Assembly (NCBI GenBank): GCA_019638455.1
Contig: JAHBTU010000004.1
Location: forward strand, 62,001 to 126,000
DNA length: 64,000 nucleotides
Reading direction: 5' to 3'
Origin: Saprospiraceae bacterium
Lineage (GTDB): Bacteria; Bacteroidota; Bacteroidia; Chitinophagales; Saprospiraceae
The notes under the pieces are model-generated. The model made no database searches. It was not told where the DNA came from and saw only the letters and a program-made list of their open reading frames with translations. This document shows positions 41,346-49,687 of this stretch, one piece after another. Both the position numbers and the translations under genes were made by a program. Positions within the stretch are counted from its first letter, which is position 1. Every line of letters begins with the position of its first letter.

Positions 41346-43667
41346 ATGAAAACCCGTTACCGTACATCTTTACTCACGGCCTTTTGGCTGCCTGCCTGCC
41401 TTTTGTTCGCTCAATCCGATGTGGTGCCAGCCACCGTGCAGGTCAAAAACGAATATGCCGTCAATTCTGCGGAGTTGGAATTCAGCCCTACTTTCTATGA
41501 AGACGGCATCGTTTTCATTTCCACGAACAACGCCGGCCTGAAAAAACTGACCGACAAAAACAAGCAGAACTACACATCTATCTTGCGCTCTCAGCGCAAT
41601 GCCGATGGGGAATTGAGCGCTGCCGAACCTTTTGCCAAGGAAATCTCGACCCAATACAATGAAGGGCCTGTTTGTTTCGACCGTACTGCGGAGACCGTCT
41701 ATTTCTCGCGCAATATCATCGTAAATGGCAAGGAAAAACTCAGCAAGGACGGAAGCCTGATGATGCGGATTTATTATTCCACGCTGGAAGGCTTCACATG
41801 GAGCGAGCCTAAGCCGATTTTCCCGGTCAACGACGAATCCTACGCGGATTGCCACCCCGCCATCAGCATTGACGGCGACAAATTGTTCTTTGCGTCCAAT
41901 CGGCCCGGCAGCCGTGGCGGCATGGACATCTATGTGTCTTATCGCGTCGGCGAATCGTGGAGCGAACCGGTCAACCTTGGCCCAAGCGTCAACACCTCCA
42001 AAGACGAAGCCTTCCCCTTCATCCATGCCGACAACACCTTGTACTATGCCTCCAAGGGATTGCCCGGTGGCAAAGGCGGCTTCGACCTCTATTATGTCAT
42101 CCCGGAAAACGAGACGAAATGGACCAAGCCAGTCAACATGGGAGCCCCTTTCAACACTTCGGGCGACGACTTTGGGCTGATAGTTGACCTGAACAAAATC
42201 AACGGCTATTTCTCTTCCAACGGGAACGGAGGCTCCGGCGCCGACGATATTTTCAGCTTCCATGTGGACAATGGCAACCTCGATGACTTCCTGCTTCAAA
42301 ACGAACGAGTACCCGACCGCAAACTCGACCTGCGCGTGGTGGTGACAGACAAAGCCAGCAACTCTCCCATAGGAGATGCAGCGGTGCAAATCCTCGACTA
42401 TGGCAAAAACAACGTAATTGGACGCGACGAACAAGGCAACCTCATCACCATCCAAACCATTGACGGCAAGGAAATAATGAAATCCCTGCCACCCGACAAA
42501 GGCATCAATGGCCAGACGGATGCCAGAGGCCGTTTCCTCACGGAGCTTAAACCGGGAAACTATGCCATCAGTGTCACGAAACAGGGCTATCAGACCAAGC
42601 AAATCCGTGTCCCGATCTCAAAAACGGGCAATGAGGTGGCTATCCAGCTCGAAAAGGCACTCAAAACCAATCGCGTGCAATGGAACCCCTCGGTGTTCAA
42701 CTATGTGACCAATGCCCCTTTGGCAGGTGCCGTGCTGGTGCTGACCAACAAAACCACCAAACAGCAAGACACCCTTGTGACCGACGTGAATGGTATGGTG
42801 GACCACTTCCTCGACCCAAACACGCAGTACAAGCTCGATATGTTCCAAGCCGGGCGGCTCATCGGCAGCACCGACATAGATACGCAAGGATGGCTGCCCA
42901 ACCAACTGACCATGCAGAACATATCGGTCGCGCCTCTGCTGCCGGGTTCCATCATCGAACTGCCCAACATCTATTACAACTTCAACGACGCTACCTTGCG
43001 TCCCGATGGTCGGCAAGACCTTGACTTGCTCGTGACGCTGATGAAACAGCACCCCACCATCAAAGTCGAGCTTGCCAGCCACACCGATTGTCGAGGCAAC
43101 AACAAATACAACCAGGACCTCAGCCAGCGTCGCGCAGAGGGTGTGGTGGACTACCTCGTGTCGCAAGGCATCCCACGCTCGCGCCTGCGCCCGGTTGGCT
43201 ACGGCGAAAGCGAGCCGCGCAACCGCTGTCGCGACGGTGTGCAATGTACCGAACAAGAACACGCCCGCAACCGCCGCACCGAAGTGCGTATCCTGACGGG
43301 CGTGCAAGGCGCGGCTATGGTGTATGTGGACGGTCAAATCGCTACTGCGCCCACCACCGCTTCCTCAGGGCAGCCACAGCCTCCCGTCAACATTCCGCCC
43401 GGCACCAGCGGCAAAGTGACGGTGAGCAATGCCGAGCGCGACACTTACCACGTCGTGGCAGGCTCGTTCCTCATGGAAGAGCGTGCGCAAAACCAGATGC
43501 TCAACATCCACAAGGCAGGGTTCAGCGCCGCTCAAATCGTGCGCTTTCCCAATTCCACCTATTTTTCTGTCAGCGTGGGCAAATTCAAATCGCGCCGCGA
43601 GGCTGACATCCTTAAAAAGCGGTTGGAAGACAATGGCATTGATGCCTTTGTGCGTGCCGTGCAATGA
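41346..43667 (+). CDS. OmpA family protein with PD40 repeats and SPOR domain
   Basis: A 773-residue periplasmic/outer-membrane-associated protein. Signal peptide (MKTRYRTSLLTAFWLPACLLFAQ); WD40-like PD40 beta-propeller (residues about 35-310, with SIDGDKLFFASNRPGSRGGMDIY and NTLYYASKGLPGGKGGFDLY); carboxypeptidase-regulatory-like domains (about 320-510); OmpA_C peptidoglycan-binding domain (about 535-655: YYNFNDATLRPDG, ASHTDCRGNNKYNQDLSQRRAEGVVDYL, GYGESEP); SPOR domain at the end (TYHVVAGSFLMEERAQNQMLNI...FVRAVQ). PD40-OmpA proteins accompany PorP/SprF in gliding and T9SS loci. The two peptidoglycan-binding ends suggest it ties the surface complex to the wall. An ATG three codons earlier (41337) is possible. 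Confidence 0.93.
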   Translation: MKTRYRTSLLTAFWLPACLLFAQSDVVPATVQVKNEYAVNSAELEFSPTFYEDGIVFISTNNAGLKKLTDKNKQNYTSILRSQRNADGELSAAEPFAKEISTQYNEGPVCFDRTAETVYFSRNIIVNGKEKLSKDGSLMMRIYYSTLEGFTWSEPKPIFPVNDESYADCHPAISIDGDKLFFASNRPGSRGGMDIYVSYRVGESWSEPVNLGPSVNTSKDEAFPFIHADNTLYYASKGLPGGKGGFDLYYVIPENETKWTKPVNMGAPFNTSGDDFGLIVDLNKINGYFSSNGNGGSGADDIFSFHVDNGNLDDFLLQNERVPDRKLDLRVVVTDKASNSPIGDAAVQILDYGKNNVIGRDEQGNLITIQTIDGKEIMKSLPPDKGINGQTDARGRFLTELKPGNYAISVTKQGYQTKQIRVPISKTGNEVAIQLEKALKTNRVQWNPSVFNYVTNAPLAGAVLVLTNKTTKQQDTLVTDVNGMVDHFLDPNTQYKLDMFQAGRLIGSTDIDTQGWLPNQLTMQNISVAPLLPGSIIELPNIYYNFNDATLRPDGRQDLDLLVTLMKQHPTIKVELASHTDCRGNNKYNQDLSQRRAEGVVDYLVSQGIPRSRLRPVGYGESEPRNRCRDGVQCTEQEHARNRRTEVRILTGVQGAAMVYVDGQIATAPTTASSGQPQPPVNIPPGTSGKVTVSNAERDTYHVVAGSFLMEERAQNQMLNIHKAGFSAAQIVRFPNSTYFSVSVGKFKSRREADILKKRLEDNGIDAFVRAVQ

Positions 43668-43715
43668 CAAGTTGCGGGGAAACGCGCTTGCCCGCCAGTC
43701 TTTCCTGCACTTCGC

Positions 43716-43802
43716 GCCGTCATACTTTCAGCATGATTGAAATCGCAATCTATTTCAAATCAGGGCATCAATCAAGGGCATCTGAAAAATCTTGACGAAT
43801 CA
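43716..43802 (+). repeat. Dispersed 84-87 bp repeat, copy 1
   Basis: Shares the blocks TTTCAG.ATGATTGA, TCAGGGCATCAAT and AAATCTTG.CGAATCA with 46004-46087 in the same order and orientation. It lies behind the OmpA-SPOR gene and just before the ferredoxin promoter box. Confidence 0.7.
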
Positions 43803-43807
43803 TGGTT

Positions 43808-43815
43808 TACCTTTG
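43808..43815 (+). promoter_or_regulatory. -7 promoter box for the ferredoxin gene
   Basis: TACCTTTG, an exact TAnnTTTG match, 57 bp before the ATG at 43873. The -33 side falls in the repeat 43716-43802. Confidence 0.45.
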
Positions 43816-43872
43816 CCCAACTTTCGGAAACGCCGCTTGTTTCCTTACAAAAATCAATAGGAGGAGTACGCC

Positions 43873-44220
43873 ATGGCAATAATGATTACCGATGAGTGCA
43901 TCAACTGCGGAGCCTGCGAGCCGGAATGTCCCAACAACGCCATATATGAAGGTGGGGTAGAATGGGCCATTTCCGATGGCAACACAGTGAAAGGAGAGTA
44001 TGTGTTGGAGAACGGCATCAAAGTGGATGCAAGCCAGAAAAACAGCCCGGTGTCAAACGACTACTACTACATCGTGCCGGATAAGTGTACGGAATGTGTC
44101 GGATTTCACGAAGAGCCGCAATGTGCTGCCGTATGTCCCGTGGATTGTTGTGTGCCAGACCCAGATAGAGTAGAGTCAGAAGAAGTGTTGCTTGAACGAA
44201 AAGCGCGGCTCCATTTGTAA
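43873..44220 (+). CDS. 4Fe-4S dicluster ferredoxin
   Basis: A 115-residue small electron carrier. The first cluster is bound by C9-x2-C12-x2-C15-x3-C19-P (ECINCGACEPECP). The second motif is C72-x2-C75-x8-C84-x3-C88-P (CTECVGFHEEPQCAAVCPVDCC), with the longer loop of Alvin-type ferredoxins. Cytoplasmic, low-potential electron transfer; partners unknown. The start has a strong Shine-Dalgarno, AGGAGG about 9 bp upstream, unusual in this phylum and suggesting high expression. A terminator follows at 44250. Confidence 0.93.
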   Translation: MAIMITDECINCGACEPECPNNAIYEGGVEWAISDGNTVKGEYVLENGIKVDASQKNSPVSNDYYYIVPDKCTECVGFHEEPQCAAVCPVDCCVPDPDRVESEEVLLERKARLHL

Positions 44221-44249
44221 CGAAGAAAAAAATTTTCATGGTTCTAATG

Positions 44250-44287
44250 ATTGCCTGCTGGCCCGTATATCGGGTTTAGCGGGCAAT
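44250..44287 (+). terminator. Intrinsic terminator after the ferredoxin gene
   Basis: ATTGCCTGCT/AGCGGGCAAT (one mismatch) with an inner CCCG/CGGG stem, followed by TTTTGTTT on the plus strand. It overlaps the 3' end of the convergent aldo/keto reductase gene. Confidence 0.75.
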
Positions 44288-45229
44288 TTTGTTTAAAGCC
44301 TGAAAAATATCTCCGTAGTCGAAGGTTTCCAAATTGCGCCAGAAACCCAGCGTCTCGCGCAATTGGCTGCTCGACGACACCCCGAGCAGCACTCCGCTCA
44401 AATCAGGGTGCAATCCCGCATAAATCAGACCGATGTGGTTCATTGTCTTCACCGGAGGGCGCACGAAGGCAGTGCTCCAGTCAGGCAACAATGCACGCAC
44501 TTTTTCCAACATAGCCCCCACTTGTTCTGGCTGGCCACCGCGAGCAAGGAAGACGCTGTCGGGCGCATAGTGCTGGTCGAGTTTTACGCCGCCCCCGTTA
44601 ATGCCGTAGGCGAAGAGGTTGATTGAGTTGTTTGAGGGCTTGTCAGGCCAAGCGGAGCGGACGGGGAGTAGGGGAGAGTAGCGGAGGAGGTCTGAATGGA
44701 AAATGTTGTGTTTTAGCTGAATGTCGAAAGCGAGATGGAGCGATGCGTTGGCTTCGAGGTAGGCTTCGGGGTGCTTGATGCCCGACAATCCGGGGCGGAT
44801 GTGCGCATCTTTTTGCAGGGTGGCCAGGCTCTCCAACGAAGCGTGAATCGCCGACACGTCATCGCGGTTGTCCCAATGCAACATCAGGCAATGCAAATTG
44901 GCCTCGAAGAGACGATGATATTCCTCGCCCATCATCAGGATAAACGACGGCGACAGGTTCACTTCAGGGGAGCGCATATTGTCGAGGCTGCCGATTTTCA
45001 TGGTGATGCGCAAATCGCGCAACCCATGCGCCCGCACATATTCAAGCAAAATTTTCTCGGCACCTCTAAAATCGGCGGGATTTCGATTGATGGGATAATT
45101 GGTGGCGCAGTCCACCTCGCGGCGTCCCGTGGCGAGCCAAGCGTCGAGCAGGCGAAAAGCCTCCTCGCGGGCGACGTTCCAGCCCCATTGGGCAGAGCCG
45201 AGCATGAGAGATTTTTGTGCGATGTTCAC
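44276..45229 (-). CDS. Aldo/keto reductase family protein
   Basis: A 317-residue TIM-barrel protein resembling the aldo/keto reductase family: LMLGSAQWGW at strand 1, REVDCATNYPINRNPADFRGAEKILLEYV (the Asp and Tyr position of the catalytic DxAxxY block, here DCATNY), ITMKIG (catalytic Lys) and LMLHWDN (catalytic His). The C-terminal cofactor region holds FVRPPVKTMNHIGLIYAGLHPDLSGVLLGVSSSSQLRETL. NAD(P)H use and substrate are inferred only from the family. It is preceded at 49 bp by the gene-upstream element. Confidence 0.8.
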   Translation of the reverse strand: MNIAQKSLMLGSAQWGWNVAREEAFRLLDAWLATGRREVDCATNYPINRNPADFRGAEKILLEYVRAHGLRDLRITMKIGSLDNMRSPEVNLSPSFILMMGEEYHRLFEANLHCLMLHWDNRDDVSAIHASLESLATLQKDAHIRPGLSGIKHPEAYLEANASLHLAFDIQLKHNIFHSDLLRYSPLLPVRSAWPDKPSNNSINLFAYGINGGGVKLDQHYAPDSVFLARGGQPEQVGAMLEKVRALLPDWSTAFVRPPVKTMNHIGLIYAGLHPDLSGVLLGVSSSSQLRETLGFWRNLETFDYGDIFQALNKIAR

Positions 45230-45278
45230 TTTGTGATAGATGTTTGCGGATATTGCTCCAAACTTGTCGCCGCGAAGT

Positions 45279-45458
45279 TATACCCAGATTAAAGAGGATT
45301 TGCATCTGCCTGTTGGCAAGACAGGGATTTCCTTGATTGATTTGCATGATTTCCAAAGGATTGCGAGCACCGTTCGTTCAAAACCACCTTGTCAGACCCT
45401 GTGCTGAGGGGCCTGCCCGGCCAAGTGAAGCGGACGGGGCTGATTTGCGTTGACTATA
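45279..45458 (+). repeat. Gene-upstream element, single copy C
   Basis: Ends TATACCCAGATTAA and GATTTGCGTTGACTATA. The inner blocks CCTTGATTGATTTGCATGAT, AAAGGATTGCGAGC and CGTTCGTTCAAAACCACC match the 92-bp unit of the array at 25261-26142. An additional GCCCGGCCAAGTGAAGCGGA module is shared with 2223-2381. The TATACCC end points to the aldo/keto reductase start codon 49 bp away. Confidence 0.85.
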
Positions 45459-45470
45459 GTGGCTGAACAA

Positions 45471-45485
45471 AGTAGCGACGCTACT
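45471..45485. promoter_or_regulatory. Operator-like palindrome before the bacilliredoxin gene
   Basis: AGTAGCG-A-CGCTACT, a perfect 7-bp-arm palindrome, 17 bp upstream of the -7 box. A candidate activator or repressor site; no factor can be named. Confidence 0.4.
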
Positions 45486-45502
45486 GTTTTTGCGAAGCAA
45501 TT

Positions 45503-45510
45503 TATCTTTG
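45503..45510 (+). promoter_or_regulatory. -7 promoter box for the bacilliredoxin gene
   Basis: TATCTTTG, an exact TAnnTTTG match, 48 bp before the start codon at 45559. No TTG at the normal -33 distance, which fits activator dependence. Confidence 0.45.
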
Positions 45511-45558
45511 CCCCCTCAAACATTCGCCAACCACAAATCCACAAATCAACGCAACATC

Positions 45559-45972
45559 ATGTATCCGATACAACTCACAACCCCCATGGCGCAAGACCTC
45601 ACCAACTTTGGGTTTGAAGCCTTGCAAACGCCCGAAGCAGTGGAACAAATTTTTGAAAATCAGAAAGGAACGGCACTCTTGGTGGTCAATAGCGTGTGCG
45701 GTTGCGCGGCTGCCATGGCGCGTCCCGGAGCCAAACGCTCGCTCGAAAACACCAAGCGCCCGGAAAAGCTCTACACCGTTTTTGCTGGCGTGGACACGGA
45801 AGCGACGGCCAAAGCACGGGAGTACCTGTTGCCATACCCGCCATCGTCGCCCAGCATCGCGCTTTTCAAAGACGGCAAGCTCGTGCACTTCTTGGAGCGT
45901 CGCCACATAGAAGGCCGTCCGGCAGAAAGCATTGCCGAAAACCTGAAAATGGCTTACGAGCAGTTCTGCTGA
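45559..45972 (+). CDS. BrxA/BrxB family bacilliredoxin
   Basis: A 137-residue thioredoxin-fold protein. The active site C47-G-C49 in NSVCGCAAAMARPGA and the C-terminal SPSIALFKDGKLVHFLERRHIEGRPAE block are characteristic of the YphP/YqiW (BrxA/BrxB) family. These proteins remove bacillithiol from oxidised proteins; the link to bacillithiol in this organism is from family knowledge only. Start at MYPIQLTTPMA, the usual N-terminus; the open frame extends upstream without coding character. A promoter box and palindrome lie upstream. Confidence 0.92.
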   Translation: MYPIQLTTPMAQDLTNFGFEALQTPEAVEQIFENQKGTALLVVNSVCGCAAAMARPGAKRSLENTKRPEKLYTVFAGVDTEATAKAREYLLPYPPSSPSIALFKDGKLVHFLERRHIEGRPAESIAENLKMAYEQFC

Positions 45973-46003
45973 ATACGCCGAGCGGTTGGCTTCCATGCCT
46001 TGT

Positions 46004-46087
46004 GCCGTCGGGTTTTCAGTATGATTGATGTAACTCATTCAGCTTCAGGGCATCAATTATGGTGAATCAAAAAATCTTGGCGAATCA
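46004..46087 (+). repeat. Dispersed 84-87 bp repeat, copy 2
   Basis: Relative of 43716-43802, with conserved blocks TTTCAGTATGATTGA, TCAGGGCATCAAT and AAATCTTGGCGAATCA. Like copy 1 it directly follows a gene 3' end and precedes the next gene's promoter region. Confidence 0.7.
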
Positions 46088-46165
46088 AGGCATAAAAGCC
46101 AACCGCTCCAAAAATATATTCCTTTTGGTGCGCAAGTTTTGCGGTTCGTTTTGTCCTTTTGCGAT

Positions 46166-47596
46166 ATGAACCAACGCACCCTCGCCTTGCTCGCTGGCCC
46201 GCTTCTCTTTTTGCTCATCGCCGCATTGCCTGCGCCCGCAGGTATGCCCGAATCCGCCAAACTGACTACCGCTATCACGCTTTGGATTGCCGTCTGGTGG
46301 ATTACGGAACCAGTGGATTTGGCGGTCACTTCTTTGCTTCCTTTGGTGTTGTTTCCCCTCACTGGCGTGGCGAGGCTCAAAGACGTGTCGGGCGAATATG
46401 GCAACGAAATCATCTTTCTATTCATCGCAGGATTTTTTTTTGGCAAGACCATCGAACGCTGGCATCTGCACCGCCGCATCGCGCTTCGGCTGGTGATGTG
46501 GTTGGGTAGCAAGCCATCGCGGGTGGTGCTGGGTTTCATGGTGGCGTCTGCTTTTATTTCGATGTGGGTATCGAACACGGCCACCGCGGTGATGATGACA
46601 CCTGTGGCGATTGCGGTGGCGGTGCAATCGGGCGGAATAGACAGGGATGCGCGCCATTTTCAGAAGGCTTTGTTGCTCGGAGTGGGGTACGCCTGTTCCA
46701 TCGGGGGGTTGGCAACACTCATCGGCACACCCACCAATGCCATTTTCGTCTCTTATGTGAAGCAGAAAATGGATATAGCCGTGTCGTTCTGGCAATGGTT
46801 TTTGTTTGGTTTGCCTTTCACGACGGTGTTGCTTGTGGCTTGTTGGGGCTTGTTGCTATGGCTCTTCCCGCTGGGCAAGACGATGGATGCCTCGCACGAT
46901 AGCCGCGACGCTATTCGTGAGGACTTAGCCATGCTGGGTCGTGTCACCATGCCGGAGCGTCGCTTGATGTGGTTGTTCGGAGTGGTCATCTTGGCTTGGA
47001 TAACAGGCTCGCTGGTTTGGTACAAATGGGTGCCCAATTGCAACGACGTAGTGGTAGCGGTGGCTGGTGGCATCTTGCTTTTTTTGGTGCCTTCCGGCGA
47101 TGGGAGCAAGCCCCTTCTGGATTGGGACACCGCCTTGCGAATTCCTTGGGGCATTATTCTGTTGTTTGGAGGTGGGCTGGCTTTGGCCAAAGGCTTCGAC
47201 CAGAGCGGCCTTGCGGCGTGGTTGGGCGAACGCATGACTGGGCTAAGCACCCTTTCGCATCTGCTCATCTTGCTGACCGTGCTGACGGTGGTGGTGCTGC
47301 TGAGCGAAGTGGCAAGCAATATCGCCACGGCGAGCATGATGATGCCTGTGTTGGCAGCGTTGGCGGTGAGCATCGGCATGCACCCGTTTGGTTTGCTGCT
47401 AAGCGCGACGTTGGCTGCGTCCTTCGGGTTTGGCTTGCCAGTGGCGACGGCGCCCAACACGATTGTGTATAGTTCGGGCTATCTGACCACACGCGACATG
47501 GCAAAGGCGGGTTTTATACTTGATGCGGTGGCGATTGTGTTGTTGTTGATATTTCTTTACGCGGTGTTGCCGTTTGTTTGGGGCATATCGCTTTGA
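46166..47596 (+). CDS. SLC13/DASS family anion:sodium symporter
   Basis: A 476-residue carrier with about 11-12 membrane helices. The two substrate/sodium motifs are SNTATAVMMTPVAIAV (first half) and SNIATASMMMPVLAALA (second half), in the inverted-repeat layout of the dicarboxylate/sulfate (DASS) family. Other marks are WWITEPVDLAVTSLLPLVLFP and YGNEIIFLFIAGFFFGKTIERWHLHRRIAL. The substrate is likely a C4 dicarboxylate, citrate or sulfate. Start at MNQRTLALL; a TTG 27 bases upstream is less likely. Confidence 0.93.
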   Translation: MNQRTLALLAGPLLFLLIAALPAPAGMPESAKLTTAITLWIAVWWITEPVDLAVTSLLPLVLFPLTGVARLKDVSGEYGNEIIFLFIAGFFFGKTIERWHLHRRIALRLVMWLGSKPSRVVLGFMVASAFISMWVSNTATAVMMTPVAIAVAVQSGGIDRDARHFQKALLLGVGYACSIGGLATLIGTPTNAIFVSYVKQKMDIAVSFWQWFLFGLPFTTVLLVACWGLLLWLFPLGKTMDASHDSRDAIREDLAMLGRVTMPERRLMWLFGVVILAWITGSLVWYKWVPNCNDVVVAVAGGILLFLVPSGDGSKPLLDWDTALRIPWGIILLFGGGLALAKGFDQSGLAAWLGERMTGLSTLSHLLILLTVLTVVVLLSEVASNIATASMMMPVLAALAVSIGMHPFGLLLSATLAASFGFGLPVATAPNTIVYSSGYLTTRDMAKAGFILDAVAIVLLLIFLYAVLPFVWGISL

Positions 47597-47757
47597 TGGG
47601 GTTTATTTCAAATCTTCGAAAGCAAATCTGGGCGCTGTTCCGATTTATGCCGGAACAGTGTTCCAGCGCACATAAGCGACAATTTGAAATACATCCCTTT
47701 GATGGCTGCTTTTTGCACACACAGACCCTTTCCCTTACACAGACCACATTTGTCAAA

Positions 47758-48993
47758 ATGTCCAAAGCCGTATTGCTCTTGCTGCTTTTAATTGGCTGGC
47801 CGAAGTCTCGCACGGCGGCACAGGCTGGGTTTTACATACCTGAGGGGCAGCGACAGGTGGACATACCGTTTGAATACACCAACAATTTCATCATCGTCAC
47901 GGTGCTTTTCAATGGCTTGTTGCCCTTGAGGTTCATTCTCGACACGGGCGCAGAACACACCATTTTGAGCAAGCGCGAAATCAGCGATATGCTCAAAGTG
48001 ACGTATGAGCGGGAGTTTCGGGTCACGGGCTCTGATTTGAAGACCGAATTGGTGGCGTATTTGGCACGGCGTGTTCGTTTTGAAATCGTCGGGAAAGCAC
48101 TCGCGCCGCGAGAAGACATTTTGGTGCTCCAGGAGGATTATTTTCGGTTCGAGGAATACGCGGGCATCAACGTGCACGGCATTATGTCTGCCAATGTGTT
48201 TTCAAAATACATCATCAAAATCAACTACGACCGCCACATCATCACACTTTACGACCGCGAGTTTTTCCAAATGAAAGACGAAGGCTATGTGGCGGTGCCT
48301 GTCGAAATCTATCGCAACAAGCTGTATCTCAATACCCGCCTCAACATAGTGCCGGATTCCACAGTGCCAGTAAAACTTTTGCTCGACACGGGCGCAGGCT
48401 TGCCGTTGCTGCTTTTCAGCGACACGCACCCCATGCTACACCCCCCCGCCAACACCATTTCCTCAAACATCGGCATGGGTTTGGGCGGCTATTTGGAAGG
48501 GTTCACCGGACGTATCCGCCAAATCGAAATGGGCACGTTCACACAGCAAAACGTCATCACTTATTTTCAGACACTCGACTCTGCCGCCTACGTCTCCGAC
48601 CATCTCAACAAGCGAAATGGGCTGCTCGGCAACACGCTTCTGAGCCGCTTCATCATCGTGTTGGACTACCACAAGGCACTCGTATGGCTCAAGCCCGCCC
48701 GCTATTTCAAAGCCGAGTATGGCTACGACCGGAGCGGTCTCAACCTCATCGCAACGGGCGCTAACTTCGACCGATACATGGTGCAGAGCGTGGTACCCAA
48801 CTCGCCAGCGTCGGAGGCTGATTTTCGGAAGGGCGATGAAATACTGCGGATAGGCGTGTTCCCCCTTGCATTGTCTTCTTTGGCGGACTTGCAACACAAG
48901 TTCCAAAAAAAAGCGGGGAAAACACTCAGAATAGTGGTGCGCCGCGATGGCAAGGTGCTCAAGAAGAAAATCGTGTTGCGCGATTTGATATGA
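47758..48993 (+). CDS. Double-DTG retropepsin-like aspartyl protease with PDZ domain
   Basis: A 411-residue exported protein (signal peptide MSKAVLLLLLLIGWPKSRTAAQ). Two aspartyl-protease halves each carry an active-site motif: D62-T-G-A (FILDTGAEHTIL) and D210-T-G-A (LLLDTGAGLPLLL), each followed by a hydrophobic GI/LLG block (NVHGIMSANVFSKYIIKINYDRHIITL; RNGLLGNTLLSRFIIVLDYHKALVWL). The C-terminal 90 residues form a PDZ-like domain (VVPNSPASEADFRKGDEILRIG). The two halves could form an intramolecular pseudo-dimer. Periplasmic or surface location is inferred. The start directly precedes the signal peptide; an in-frame ATG inside the SLC13 gene is rejected. Confidence 0.9.
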   Translation: MSKAVLLLLLLIGWPKSRTAAQAGFYIPEGQRQVDIPFEYTNNFIIVTVLFNGLLPLRFILDTGAEHTILSKREISDMLKVTYEREFRVTGSDLKTELVAYLARRVRFEIVGKALAPREDILVLQEDYFRFEEYAGINVHGIMSANVFSKYIIKINYDRHIITLYDREFFQMKDEGYVAVPVEIYRNKLYLNTRLNIVPDSTVPVKLLLDTGAGLPLLLFSDTHPMLHPPANTISSNIGMGLGGYLEGFTGRIRQIEMGTFTQQNVITYFQTLDSAAYVSDHLNKRNGLLGNTLLSRFIIVLDYHKALVWLKPARYFKAEYGYDRSGLNLIATGANFDRYMVQSVVPNSPASEADFRKGDEILRIGVFPLALSSLADLQHKFQKKAGKTLRIVVRRDGKVLKKKIVLRDLI

Positions 48994-49020
48994 GCGTCGC
49001 GCGAGCAAACGTGGCACGAG

Positions 49021-49506
49021 TCAGCCCTCGCCAAGCACATCCACTATCGTTTTGATGGCCACAAAAATAGGCTCGCGGCCCTCTTTCGTGACCAGCGCGT
49101 TCGGGTCGTCCTCGTCTTCTTCCATCACGGCATCCTCGGCAAAGGCGAGCAGGTCTTCTTGCGGGGTGTTTTCAAAAAACGGGTTGAGGCGCTCGCGGAA
49201 CTTCCTGGCCGTGGAGCCTTCCAGTATCTCGTAGTTTTTCTCTTCAGCCAGCCCGATTTGTTCTTCCGAGATAGGCTCCGTTGGGCCGTTCACTTTCTCG
49301 AAAGAGAGCCAAGCAATCAGCGCGAGGTATTGCAGGTATCCTTTTTCGTCCTCGTTCAGCAAATCAAAGTTGTCGCTAAACAACCACGCGACCAGCATTG
49401 GTTGCGCCTCGGCGAAGGCTTCCATGCGCTGCTCGTACTGCTCGTCGGGAAGATTCTCCAATTCCTCAATGACCGAGTCTATGATTTTTTCCGAAACAAA
49501 TTTCAT
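49021..49506 (-). CDS. Conserved acidic protein of unknown function
   Basis: A 161-residue soluble, strongly acidic, mostly helical protein. No domain is recognised. Features are EKIIDSVIEELENLPDEQYEQRMEAFAEAQPMLVAWLFSDNFDLLNEDEKGYLQYLALIAWLSFE in the first half and a Glu/Asp run (MEEDEDDPNALVTKEG) near residue 130. No signal peptide. It stands alone between the aspartyl protease (convergent) and the glutamine amidotransferase (divergent) with its own consensus promoter. The start at 49506 follows from promoter position and the MKFVSEK N-terminus. Confidence 0.7.
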   Translation of the reverse strand: MKFVSEKIIDSVIEELENLPDEQYEQRMEAFAEAQPMLVAWLFSDNFDLLNEDEKGYLQYLALIAWLSFEKVNGPTEPISEEQIGLAEEKNYEILEGSTARKFRERLNPFFENTPQEDLLAFAEDAVMEEDEDDPNALVTKEGREPIFVAIKTIVDVLGEG

Positions 49507-49554
49507 GCGTTCAAGTCTTTGAAAATGAAAAGGTTCGTGGGGTGAAAAGGGCTG

Positions 49555-49585
49555 CAAACCTACGTTGTTGGCAGGGCTTTGCAAA
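49555..49585 (-). promoter_or_regulatory. Promoter of the acidic unknown gene
   Basis: On the minus strand TTTG (49585-49582), 19 bp, TAGGTTTG (49562-49555), a full Bacteroidota -33/-7 consensus, about 50 bp before the start codon at 49506. Confidence 0.6.
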
Positions 49586-49687
49586 ATAAAAACAAGACGA
49601 CGCGCTCCAACTTTGGCGCTGGCTCACGACCTTCGCTATCCGTTATCCCGCCGATTGTTCATCGTTCATTTTTACTTTTTTCAACAA

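Noticed and set aside
48430..48452. Run of C within the aspartyl protease gene as phase-variable tract
   Set aside because: Only seven C, well inside a conserved coding region; too short to be persuasive.
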